Part shown: positions 8,974-18,177 of the stretch, piece after piece | Layout of the letters: each line of letters starts with the position of its first letter | Numbering within the stretch: the stretch's first letter is position 1 | Notes under the pieces: model-generated | The model's database searches: none | Seen by the model: only the letters and a program-made list of their open reading frames with translations | Told to the model about the DNA's origin: nothing | Assembly: GCF_910592395.1 (NCBI RefSeq) | Contig: NC_088322.1 | Coordinates: forward strand, 5,391,431 to 5,455,430 | Origin: Lineus longissimus | Lineage: Eukaryota > Nemertea > Pilidiophora > Heteronemertea > Lineidae | Reading direction: 5' to 3' | DNA: 64,000 nt | Translations under genes and position numbers: made by a program

Positions 8974-9613
8974 CATGGAAATTGGTTGACATCTGTTCAA
9001 CAGTTTAGGAGTATAGGACTTTGTTGGATTTTCACGATGGCGGCCTGGCGGCCAAATTTGTCATAGGATTTGACTGAACATTAGGGATTATGATAAGAGT
9101 ACATAGATACATAATCACATGAAGTTTGGTTGCAATCCGATCATTAGTTTCGGAGTAACAGGACTTTGTGTAATTTTCATGATGGCCGCCTGGCGGCCAT
9201 ATTGGTAGATGGATTTGACTGATATTCAGGGATGTTGTAGAGAGTACTTAGATATACAATCACATGAAATTTGGTTGCAATCTGACTTTGTTTAATTTTC
9301 AAGATGGCCGCCTAAATAGAGAAATAGAGGGGTCCCTCGATGTATGTCCTCACAAGTTTAGAACCTTCTAGCTCAAATGGAAACGAAACGTGCCACCTAT
9401 CATCGCTCTAGCTACAACCATTAGCTTCAAAAAGGCAAAAAACCAATTTCCAAGATGGCCGCCTGGAGGTCAGAGAAAGAAGGTCATATCGTGAAAAAGA
9501 AAAATACGTCTGGGCATATTGCCCAAAGTTTTAGCCAATGGCCCTAGCAGTGACGAACGACGATGGACACCGACGGACGCCACGGTATTGTATAAGCTTC
9601 CGAGAGGTGAGCT
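8974..9613 (-). mobile_element. Inverted HINE-A-like 5' end with ~145-bp internal repeats
   Basis: Read on the minus strand, 9,613 leftward begins AGCTCACCTC and runs into ACCGTGGCGTCCGTCGG, matching the start of HINE-A, although the second hairpin arm is mostly lost. The body differs from A and carries direct repeats each containing GATGGCCGCCTGGCGGCC or a variant, at about 9,036, 9,181 (145 bp apart), 9,303 and 9,452. No matching 3' hairpin is seen near 8,970, so the left end is truncated or undefined. Confidence 0.6.
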
Positions 9614-9647
9614 AAAAAGGTAAAAGTAAGTATACAAAAAAACCTGA

Positions 9648-10021
9648 TGGAGTCCTGAGCTTGAAGAATTATGGAAACTGTGCAAAGTAGCTGAGAAGAG
9701 GCATCTCCGATGTAAAGGAAATCAAGACTTGAAGCAAGCACTCGGAACATTGTACAAAGACGATCGAGTAAGATTTAATAAATACTTCCGCAATCCAATT
9801 GTGCATTTCATAGCAGGCATCTAGAAAATATTGAACAGTTACAAACAGGCAATCCGCGAGTATTCTGGCAAGAAATTAGAAAGTTAGGCTTAGGAAAAGA
9901 AAGGCAGGAAACAGAAGCAGTTCACATGGAGAATGGTACAATATCGCAGAGTAGAACGGATATTATGTATACATGGGTAAACGACTTTGAAAAATTGTAT
10001 AACGGTAACCGCACCCCATGA
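9648..10021 (+). pseudogene. LINE ORF2 fragment, region just before reverse transcriptase
   Basis: Frame one (9,648-9,821) translates to a basic helical segment containing ELEELWKLCKVAEKRHLRCK and ends at TAG (9,822). Frame two, shifted and open across the same point, continues through ENIEQLQTGNPRVFWQEIRK and ends WVNDFEKLYNGNRTP before TGA at 10,019. The pattern of a basic helix, then GNPrxFWxxIrKLG, then a G-containing turn and a W..dFekLY stretch is characteristic of non-LTR retrotransposon ORF2 between endonuclease and RT domains (CR1/L2/Jockey-like). Neither catalytic domain is present. A frameshift lies near 9,795-9,821, so the copy is dead. Clade cannot be assigned from so short a piece. 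Confidence 0.6.
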
Positions 10022-10077
10022 TAATCCGGACACCGACGACGTGGCATTTATTGATCCCAGCGTAACACACCAATAAC

Positions 10078-10140
10078 AATGAAATGGTCCAGGGACCAAT
10101 GGTCCAGGGACCAATGGTCCAGGGACCATGTGCTCACCTC
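10078..10140 (-). mobile_element. HINE-A-like 3' terminus with tripled hairpin, inverted
   Basis: On the minus strand GAGGTGAGC (10,132-10,140) is followed by three tandem 15-bp units, each a near-palindrome of the type ATGGTCC-CT-GGACCA (10,084-10,128), and then TTCATT. HINE-A copies elsewhere in the window have one such hairpin (AATGGCC-CT-GGCCATT). The element body would extend to the right of 10,140; no 5' hairpin is found for it. Confidence 0.75.
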
Positions 10141-10212
10141 GGGTAATGTAATGCATGTCATTTTCAGTGGATGGGGAGAACAGTTTCTGGCTAGTTTCAG
10201 CAGTTTTGATTC

Positions 10213-10324
10213 CATTGAATAATGTTATTCTTCTCAGCTCAATGGCAAAGAGAATATGACCGGTACCATCTTAGTATAGCATTTTGGTTATAAAGTTGAC
10301 TGAATTTCAGGGTTATTGAAGAGT
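10213..10324 (+). repeat. Direct repeat R2, copy b
   Basis: Second copy of the sequence at 8,853-8,973. Confidence 0.9.
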
Positions 10325-10632
10325 TGTTGAATATGAATATATATGTTGAATATATGAATAGCTTGATTCTTTCCGGATAAGAATATGCATGTTTTGCAGT
10401 ATGTGATTGACACTGAACGTGATTATTATGCTAAGTATGACACAATTTGAGCAGATTATCATAGGACATATGATATTTCTAGATGGTCGTTCCAGTCTTT
10501 CCTTTTGAGGAAACCAGTGTTGTCGGGTATCAGGAGACTTGTAGGAGGCTGCAGTTTTATCATATGTTAAAAAAAGGCTGTCAGGGCAATGTCAACCTTA
10601 CCTTAAGGTCTCATTAGGGAGTTTGTTTTTTT
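10325..10632. other. Unassigned AT-rich stretch
   Basis: Contains an AT-rich run of repeated GAATAT phrases (about 10,328-10,362) and no recognisable feature otherwise. It ends in the T run into which HINE-A copy 2 is inserted. Confidence 0.4.
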
Positions 10633-10683
10633 AGCTCACCTCTTAGCAGAGGTGAGCTTATCTCATACCGTGGCGTCCGTCGT

Positions 10684-10739
<56 letters not shown>

Positions 10740-11779
10740 CGTCGTCCGTTAGCAGGGCACGTTTCGTAACTGTTAGAGCTATTGAGTTGAAACTTGGTAC
10801 ACATGTACCCTTATGTAATGACACTTGGGAGACCAAGTTTCGGTCCGATTCGTTTCATGGTTTGGCCACCAGGGGGCCAAACGTTAAAAGTGAAAATATG
10901 CAATATCTCCCTTAATAGTAGTCGGGAAATTTTGAAAAAAATATGGTAGGTACTTCTAGCAAAGGTGCATCATATATCCTCCGGGTTTTTGATTTGACCT
11001 CCTTTTCAAGGTCACAGAGGTCAAATGGTGTAAATTAGCCGTTAGGATGTAACGATGGCACGTTTCTAAACTGCAATGACTATTGATACCAAATTTGGTA
11101 CACATTTACCCCTTAGTCAGGTGATCTCAGGGACCAAAGTTTGGTCCAATATGATTCACCACTTGACCACCAGGGGGCAAAATCCAAAAACCTTAAAAAT
11201 GTGATTATTCCTTAACTTCTTGCCCGATTGCCACCAATTTGATATCATGGGTACATCTAACCACCATACAGTATATGTCACACAGGTTTTTAATTTGACC
11301 TTCTTGTCAAGGTCACAGAGGTCAAATGGCGTAAATTCGCCGTCAGGCCGTAACTATGGCATGTTTCTTAACTGCAATGACTATTGATCACAAATTAAGT
11401 ACACATGTACCCCTTGGTCAGGTGATCTCAGGTACCGAAGTTTGGTGCGATCTGATTTGCCGTTTGGCCTCCAGGGAGGGGGCCAAATCCTAAATTCTTC
11501 AAAATGCCATTATTCCTAGTAATGACTTGCCCGATTGGCACCAATTTTATATCATAGGTTCATCTTATTCTAACAACCATTCAATGTGTCACCCGGGTCT
11601 TCTTTGATTTGACCTACTTTTCAAGGTCACAGAGGTCGAATGTACTGTAAATTGGCCATTTTGGGGAAATTGTAATTGCTTGGACCTACATCAAACCTAA
11701 CACTACATGACACAAGACCATGCTCTTTATCCATCTTTCCTCCACATGAGGTGAGCACAATGGCCCTGGCCATTTCATT
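10633..11779 (+). mobile_element. HINE-A copy 2: full-length Helentron-like non-autonomous element
   Basis: Same structure as 1,693-2,860: 5' hairpin at 10,633-10,658, (CGT)n at 10,685-10,739, three ~300-bp internal repeats, GAGGTGAGC at 11,748, 3' hairpin AATGGCC-CT-GGCCATT at 11,759-11,774 and terminal TCATT. By eye it differs from copy 1 only by scattered substitutions plus seven fewer CGT units. Flanking sequences are unrelated (this copy is followed by ATTCATGTGCG and a C run), which supports two independent, recent insertions rather than a segmental duplication. Confidence 0.8.
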
Positions 11780-12114
11780 ATTCATGTGCGCCCCCCCCCC
11801 CCCCTCACCGTAGTTCCTAAAATCATTGATTTCTCGGTCCTTACAGTATGTCAGTGTTGATTCAGCAGTTGTTTTGGCAAAGACATGTTTTTTTGAGTTT
11901 CTGAAACGTAGAGCGCTACTCAATAGGCGGCTAACAAGAAACTACGCATATATACTGTTGCCGACGTATGTGTACACTGAACTTGGGATGTGCGTCGGCC
12001 CCGTGTTGAAATGCCGTCCAGTGCCAATTGGTGCGTTTTTCGCTGATTTGTGCAAAATTCAACATATCTCAAAAGTTCAATGGTTGACCCTCGATTTTTT
12101 TTGATTTTTTTGTA
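11780..12114. other. Unassigned stretch with C14 homopolymer
   Basis: Fourteen consecutive C residues lie at 11,791-11,804. Opposed open frames of 92 codons (plus, 11,826-12,104) and 71 codons (minus, 11,920-12,135) overlap and neither has a recognisable domain. The stretch ends at the left limit of the tandem duplication. Confidence 0.4.
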
Positions 12115-13002
12115 GCGTAAGCAACTGTCTTTCATGGGAGAATGAAGAATTATTCAGGAAGAAATGTATAATACTTGGGGTTTTTCGTGATTGTCCGGCC
12201 CAATTGGCAATATTGCCATTTGGGATGGTGAACAGAGCTAGGAGCAAATGCGACGATTTTTTTTGATGGATAGTTCTAAATGAAACTTGGCAGCTTTAAA
12301 GATACACACGAAAAAAAATTAACCTGAACATTTCCGCAAAATGCATCCAGAAATAAGCAGTACAGAGGAGAAAATGTCAAATCAATACACTACGTCAATG
12401 TACACCAATACATACAAAAAAATTATTTTGTAACCATGGTTACTGAAATATGAAAATCCTCTTGGGTCCCGAAATTGGATTCAAGAAAAACCAAACTTTG
12501 AAGAGATCGGCCCAGTAGTTTTTGCGCAGCGGCCCAAAAGGGCAGTGACATTTACTTATGAATCCGACTATAGGGCTGTACTGTGCATTCCTTGCTTCAA
12601 TTGTTCTTGTATCATATTTTTCAACATTTCTCTCTAATCGCAAGCCGAGGATAAATACTCCTTTCAAGATAGCGTATTCACACGCAATTCCACAGGTACA
12701 TCCCATTCATTTGAAATTTCGGCCAATGACAGCAGGTTTTACAAAATGTAAATGCGCTGTTTATTTTCAATAGGCACTGAATAGCTAAGACACATGTAAA
12801 CCCGTCTTAATTGGCCAGAAAACATCTCTCAGCTTCTCCCACAAATAACGATTCACTTATTCCAACGTCAGTAACATGTGCACGCGGAAAACAATACGAC
12901 TAACTCCACTTTTTCAAGACAAACCACACCATCCCACAACTATTGCTTGATTAACCCCTAACAATGACAAGTTCTTCCTCATACTCTCCCTTTCATATCG
13001 AC
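12115..13002 (+). other. Unique module at the left of the duplication, copy 1
   Basis: Non-coding by inspection. Frames at 12,440-12,706 (minus) and 12,558-12,773 (plus) overlap one another, and the 71-bp indel between copies falls at about 12,578-12,580, inside both. It includes a 14-bp palindrome GTAACCATGGTTAC at 12,430-12,443. The counterpart is 17,218-18,177. Confidence 0.5.
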
Positions 13003-13033
13003 AGGTGAGCACAATGGCCCTGGCCATTTCATT
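13003..13033 (+). mobile_element. Solo HINE-A 3' terminus, copy 1
   Basis: AGGTGAGC, hairpin AATGGCC-CT-GGCCATT, TCATT: the same 3' end as the full A elements, but the upstream sequence is unrelated and no 5' hairpin lies between 11,780 and here. It could be the end of an element with another interior, or a read-through terminus. Confidence 0.75.
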
Positions 13034-13123
13034 TTATTTATGACCATTAGATTTATTTCATTTTGATGTCTTGGAATTTGTTTTAGAAACCTGGTAGATG
13101 CTGTTTGGGATGACCCGTTTTTA

Positions 13124-13834
13124 TGCCTCCGCTTTAGCGAAAGCGGAGGCATTATGTTTTCGGGTTTTCTGTACGTCCGTACGTGTCGGGCCTTACGTCC
13201 GTCCGTCCCGACCAAACTTTTGGTGTCCGTTAATTTAACGGAGAACGATTGAGCAGATTGATTAGATTTTTAGATGGTACATTTGTTCATACTGGGGGAA
13301 CGTTGCTTTCGAAACTCGGCGTCATCGGATGACCAGTATGGCCGCCATGGCAGCCATCTTGATTTTGGTGTCCGTCAATTAAACGGAGAACGATTGAGCA
13401 GATTGATTACATTTTTGGATGGTACATTTGTAGTCTGTTTATCATTCAATGATATAAAGAAATATTTGGCAATCATTTAAACAGCTTGGGCATCTAAATC
13501 CCCAGTCACCAATGGCTTTAGTTACATCATTGTAAGAACATGTTATCCATTTAAAAACGTGTGTGCTGGCAAAAAGGTTTCATCATGGTCATGGCCTAAT
13601 TCTTTTGTTAAGCCATTTATCACTTATACGTCTATTCTAACTGCGCCCTAAAACAATATTACAACAACTGCAGTTGTTGTAATATTGTTCACCATCAGAT
13701 TCACCATCATGCTTTTATGTCAAGAACAGTTACATTGCCATACTATTTTCCCACGTTTGATAGACACCATGGCTCAGCTGCAATGTTTAGCGGAGGCATC
13801 AACAGTGATTGCGAGCAATCACTAACTCTCTAGT
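13124..13834 (+). mobile_element. HINE-C copy 1: complete Helentron-like element
   Basis: The 5' end is a perfect 12-bp-stem hairpin (13,124-13,151) with arms TGCCTCCGCTTT and AAAGCGGAGGCA around AGCG. Near the other end GCGGAGGCA recurs (13,790-13,798), followed by a terminal hairpin AGTGATTGC-GA-GCAATCACT (13,804-13,823) and CTAGT. The architecture matches family A with unrelated sequence. The interior has a ~155-bp direct repeat (units starting near 13,222 and 13,377 with GGTGTCCGT, then GAGAACGATTGAGCAG), a TCCG-rich stretch and a 38-bp perfect palindrome. There is no protein-coding capacity. Confidence 0.75.
13652..13689. repeat. Perfect 38-bp palindrome in HINE-C copy 1
   Basis: The arm AACAATATTACAACAACTG is exactly mirrored with no loop. 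It is unchanged in the duplicate at 18,825-18,862. Confidence 0.97.
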
Positions 13835-14261
13835 ATCCTCCTGAAAGCAGTTTTCCCTGAAAATTCTAAAGTCTTGACTTTACTGACCAAAACCATACTA
13901 AAACGGCCTACTGATAAATATAAAGGTACAGGAGCCGTAACCCTAGGTCAGAATGCAAAAGCCAAGGTACTGGAGTTCTTTTGTGCATGCCCAAAACGTT
14001 TATCCCTCAACTGCGCTGAGTCACAGCTTAGAATTAAAACTCTAAGGTCACAATGACAGTGTGCACGTCTTGATTTAAACTATTTTAACAACTAATTTTT
14101 GGTACACTGGGAGAATGTGAAAATACTTTTGCAGAATATTTCCAGTGAAGAAACATTAAACGAAATGTCCACACATAAGATCACGTTTAGGCCTGTCTTC
14201 GTTAGAAATGTCGCGTCGCAGACCCCTGCGTCCCTGGTTCCCATCCCACGCCTGTCACTTT
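13835..14261. other. Unassigned stretch between HINE-C and HINE-D
   Basis: Short plus-strand frames at 13,874-14,056 and from 14,099 are open in both duplicate copies, but they show no recognisable domain and the second runs into the HINE-D hairpin. Conservation between the copies reflects recent duplication only. Confidence 0.4.
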
Positions 14262-14550
14262 TACCCCTCAGCCCAAATGGGCTAGAGGGGTATTGTCGTC
14301 ACGTGCGCCGTCCGTCCGGGCGGGTGGGCGCGCGTCTGCTTCTTAGTTTCCGTCAATTTCTAGGAGAACGGCTTTGACAATCAATTCAATTTTTGGTATG
14401 TACATTGGGGGTGACTAGAGTAAGGTTCCTTACGAAAACGGGCTTGTTCCGATTATCAATATGGCCACTAGGGCGGCGTGCTTGAAATTGGTTTCCGTCA
14501 ATTTCGAGGAAAACCGTTCGTCCAATCAAATTTATTTTTGGTATGATTGG
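14262..14550 (+). mobile_element. HINE-D 5' end, running into satellite, copy 1
   Basis: The hairpin at 14,262-14,292 pairs TACCCCTC and AGCCC with GGGCT and GAGGGGTA around AAAT, with one bulged A. A TCCG-rich stretch and a ~145-bp direct repeat follow (GTTTCCGTCAATTTC at 14,346 and 14,491). The second unit runs directly into the first satellite monomer at about 14,551. No 3' end with the D arm is present. Phrases such as GGAGAACG and ATTTTTGGTATGTACATT recall the internal repeat of HINE-C, so the families look related. Confidence 0.65.
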
Positions 14551-16445
14551 AGTAGTGTAATATCGCTATCGAATGAAACTTATCATCGCAGAATCTTGAA
14601 ATGCGGTCTCCGTTTGACCATTGGTCATCTTGACTCTGCAAAACCAAAATTAGCGTGATTGGACGTGACGAGCGCCATCGTCGACCGACTTTCATCGCCA
14701 GTAGTGTAATATCGCTATCAAATGACAACTTATCATTGCAGAATCTTGAAATTGCAGTCTCAGTTTGTTCAATCGGGCATCTCGACTCTGCATAACCAAA
14801 ATTAGTGTGATTGGACGTGACGAGCGCCATCGCCGACCGACTTTCATCGCCAGTAGTGTAATATCGCTATCGAATGACAACTTATCATCGCAGAATCTCA
14901 AATTGTGGTCTCAGTTTTTTCCAATTGGTCATCTCGGCTCTGTATAACCAAAATGAGTTGGATCGGTCGCGACGAGCGCCATCGCCGACCGACTTTCATC
15001 GCCAGTAGTGTAATATCGCCAGTCCAATGACAACTTATCATCGCAGAATCTTGAAATTGCGGTCTCAGTTTGTTCAATCGGGCATCTCGACTCTGCATAA
15101 CCAAAATTAGCGTGATTGGACGTGACGAGCGCCATCGCCGACCGACTTTCATCGCCAGTAGAGTAATATCGCTATCAAATGAAACTTATCATCGCAGAAT
15201 CTTGAAATGCAGTCTTAGTTTGACCATCGGTCATCTTGACTCTGCATAACCAAAATTAGCGTGATTGGACGTGACGAGCGCCATCGCCGACCGACCATCA
15301 TCGCTAGTAGTCTTTTATCGCTAGTCGAATGACAACTTATCACCGCAGAATCTTGAAATTGCGGTCTCAGTTTCTCCAATCGGGCATCTCGACTCTGTAT
15401 AACCAAAATGAACGTGATCGGTCGCGACGTGCGCCGTCGCCGACCGACCATCATCGCCAGTAGTCTTTTATCGTTAGTCGAATGACAACTTGTCATCGCA
15501 GAATCTTGAAATTGCAGTCTCAGTTTGACCATGGGTCATCTCGACTCTGCATAACCAAAATTAGCGTGATAGGTCGCGACGAGCGCCATCGCCGACCGAC
15601 TTTCATCGCCAGTAGTGTAATATCGCTAGTCCAATGACAACTTATCATCGCAGAATCTCGAATTTGCGGTCTCACTTTGTCTAATTGGTTATCTCGACTC
15701 TGTATAACCAAAAAAAGCGTGATGAGTCGCGACTAGCGCCATCGCCGACTGACTTTCATCGCCAGTAGTGTAATATCGCTATCAAATGAAACTTATCATC
15801 GCAGAATCTCGAATTTGCGGTCTCACTTTGTATAATTGGTTATCTTGACTCTGCATAACCAAAATTAGCATAATTGGACGTGACGAGCGCCATCGTCGAC
15901 CGACTTTCATTACCAGTAGTGTAATATCGGTATCGAATGACAACTTATCATCGCAGAATCTGGAAATTGCGGTCTAACTTTGTCTAATTGGTCATCTTGA
16001 CTCTGTATAACCAAAATAAGCGTGATCAGTTGCGACGAGCGCCATCGCCGACTGACTTTCATCGCCAGAAGTGTAATATCGCTATCGAATGACAACTTAT
16101 CATCGTAGAATCTGGAAATTGCGGTCTAACTTTGTCTAATTGGTCATCTCGACTCTGTATAACCAAAATAAGCGTGATCAGTTGCGACGAGCGCCATCGC
16201 CGACTGACTTTCATCACCAGTAGTGTAATATCGCTATCGAATGACAACTTATCATCGCAGAATCTTGAAATTGCGGTCTCAGTTTGACCATCTGTCATCT
16301 TGACTCTGCATAACCAAAATTAGCATGATTGGACGTGACGAGCGCCATCGCCGACCGACTTTCATCGCCAGTAGTGTAATATCGCTATCGAATGACAACT
16401 TATCACAGCAGAATATCGAAATGGCGGTCTCAGTTTCTCCAATCG
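14551..16445 (-). repeat. 152-bp satellite, inverted array, copy 1 (~12.5 monomers)
   Basis: Tandem monomers of 148-152 bp lie in the orientation opposite to the main array; monomer starts are marked by AGTAGTGTAATATCGCTAT. They differ by scattered substitutions and small linker indels. The array is bounded on the left by HINE-D and on the right by the truncated HINE-E at 16,447. Confidence 0.97.
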
Positions 16446-16446
16446 T

Positions 16447-16626
16447 ACCAGGCGTATAGGCCGGAAGAAGCCTATTGATTTGGAGGTCAAAAGGTCAAAG
16501 GTCAAGGTCACAAAGATCTGTTTCCATTTTCCGCTTACCTGCTACTTCACACACTATTCACCCTGACCAACCACCCTTTACTCTTATGGCGGGCGTATAA
16601 TGTGCTCGCTTTGCGTAGCTCTTGTT
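16447..16626 (+). mobile_element. Short HINE-E fragment with 3' terminus, copy 1
   Basis: GGCGTAT (16,451) overlaps an ATAGGC...GCCTAT hairpin (16,456-16,475), and a GGTCAAAGGTCAAGGTCACA stretch follows. GGCGTAT recurs at 16,592 just before an imperfect hairpin GCTCGC-TTT-GCGTAGC and CTTGTT (ending 16,626). The 5' arm expected before 16,451 is missing, replaced by satellite, so the element is 5'-truncated at the array junction. Confidence 0.55.
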
Positions 16627-16975
16627 CTCTTTGCTCGAGGTTACCCATATTTGTGAAAACATGTGACCGCACACCGGAAGCCGACGTTCCCAAATCTAGT
16701 TCAAGACGAGTGATATGCCGTCAAGTACCAGTCTCTGTAATGAGTGAATGGAGGAGACTGTTGAAATTGTCTAGGCCAAATTCGATAATGGCTCATCTGG
16801 CATTCAAGATTGCCAACTGACAGCCATCTTATTTTACATCTCCGAAATGCCTTGTGAACACTCTTTATTCTGATCGTGTCAACATAGAGGTCGCATAAAG
16901 CTGTTTGGTTCATATCGCACCGTGCGAGAGGCATTTCAATTACAGTCACATTTGAAATTTTCTTGTCGCATATGC
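16627..16975. other. Unique spacer between inverted satellite arms, copy 1
   Basis: About 350 bp of non-repetitive sequence separating minus- and plus-oriented satellite. An open frame of 72 codons (16,602-16,820) is intact in both copies but shows no recognisable domain and starts inside the HINE-E terminus. No RNA signal was seen. Confidence 0.5.
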
Positions 16976-17217
16976 AACCGATCACGCTCATTTTGCCTAA
17001 AGAGTCGAGATGCCCGATTGGAGAAACTGAGACCGCCATTTCGAGATTCTGCGGTGATATGTGGTCATTCGACTAACGATATAAGACTACTGGCGATGAT
17101 GGTCGGTCGGTGATGGCGCTCGTCGCGACCAATCACGCTCATTTTGGTTATACAGAGTCGAGATGCCCGATTGGACAAACTGAGACGTCAATTTCAAGAT
17201 TCTGTGATGATAAGTTA
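16976..17217 (+). repeat. 152-bp satellite, plus orientation, copy 1 (~1.6 monomers)
   Basis: Begins inside a monomer at ACCGATCACGCTCATTTTG and is cut at the duplication join. Its first monomer (CGATTGGAGAAACTGAGACC) is the mirror of the last monomer of the inverted array at 16,445. Confidence 0.95.
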
Positions 17218-18177
17218 GCGTAACGTAACTGTCTTTCATGGGAGAATGAAGAATTATTCAGGAAGAAATGTATAATACTTGGGGTTTTTCGTGATTGTCC
17301 GGCCCAATTGGCAATATTGCCATTTGGGATGGTGAACAGAGCTAGGAGCAAATGCGACGATTTTTTTTGATGGATAGTTCTAAATGAAACTTGGCAGCTT
17401 TAAAGATACACACGAAAAAAAATTAACCTGAACATTTCCGCAAAATGCATCCAGAAATAAGCAGTACAGAGGAGAAAATGTCAAATCAATACACTACGTC
17501 AATGTACACCAATGCATACAAAAAAATTATTTTGTAACCATGGTTACTGAAATATGAAAATCCTCTTGGGTCCCGAAATTGAATTCAAGAAAAACCAAAC
17601 TTTGAAGAGATCGGCCCAGTAGTTTTTGCGCAGCGGCCCAAAAGGGCAGTGACATTTACTTATGAATCCGACTATAGGGCTGTCTTGTAACTATGTTATT
17701 GTCTCAAAAATGAATACAAACTGCTACCTAGTTACTCAGTACATCATATTCTATACTGTGCATTCCTTGCTTCAATTGTTCTTGTATCATATTTTTCAAC
17801 ATTTCTCTCTAATCGCAAGCCGAGGATAAATACTCCTTTCAAGATAGCGTATTCACACGCAATTCCACAGGTACATCCCATTCATTTGAAATTTCGGCCA
17901 ATGACAGCAGGTTTTACAAAATGTAAATGCGCTGTTTATTTTCAATAGTCACTGAATAGCTAAGACACATGTAAACCCGTCTTAATTGGCCAGAAAACAT
18001 CTCTCAGCTTCTCCCACAAATAACGATTCACTTATTCCAACGTCAGTAACATGTGCACGCGGAAAACAATACGACTAACTCCACTTTTTCAAGACAAACC
18101 ACACCGTCCCACAACTATTGCTTGATTAACCCCTAACAATGACAAGTTCTTCCTCATACTCTCCCTTTCATATCGAC
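17218..18177 (+). other. Unique module at the left of the duplication, copy 2
   Basis: Counterpart of 12,115-13,002; no gene supported. Differs mainly by the 71-bp segment at 17,684-17,754. Confidence 0.5.
17684..17754 (+). other. 71-bp segment present only in duplication copy 2
   Basis: Copy 2 reads GGGCTGT, 71 bp, then ACTGTGCATTCC, while copy 1 joins GGGCTGT directly to ACTGTGCATTCC (12,574-12,590). There are no inverted ends or target duplication, so deletion from copy 1 is as likely as insertion into copy 2. Confidence 0.95.

Larger units (their letters stand above)
12115..17217 (+). repeat. Segmental tandem duplication, copy 1 (~5.1 kb)
   Basis: The order solo A 3' end, HINE-C, HINE-D 5' end, minus satellite, HINE-E 3' end, unique spacer, plus satellite occurs here and again from 17,218. 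The join at about 17,217 passes from mid-monomer satellite (GATGATAAGTT) into AGCGTAACGTAACTGTC, which matches AGCGTAAGCAACTGTC at 12,114. Offsets between copies are 5,104 bp at the left, 5,175 bp after a 71-bp indel, 5,173 bp through elements C and D, and 6,173 bp past the minus satellite. Confidence 0.95.

Noticed and set aside
9648-10021. Intact retrotransposon gene
   Set aside because: Only a frameshifted segment with stops at 9,822 and 10,019; no endonuclease or RT catalytic motif is present.
13874-14056. 60-codon frame conserved in both duplicate copies (again at 19,047-19,229)
   Set aside because: Conservation only reflects the recent segmental duplication; no domain or coding signal is seen.
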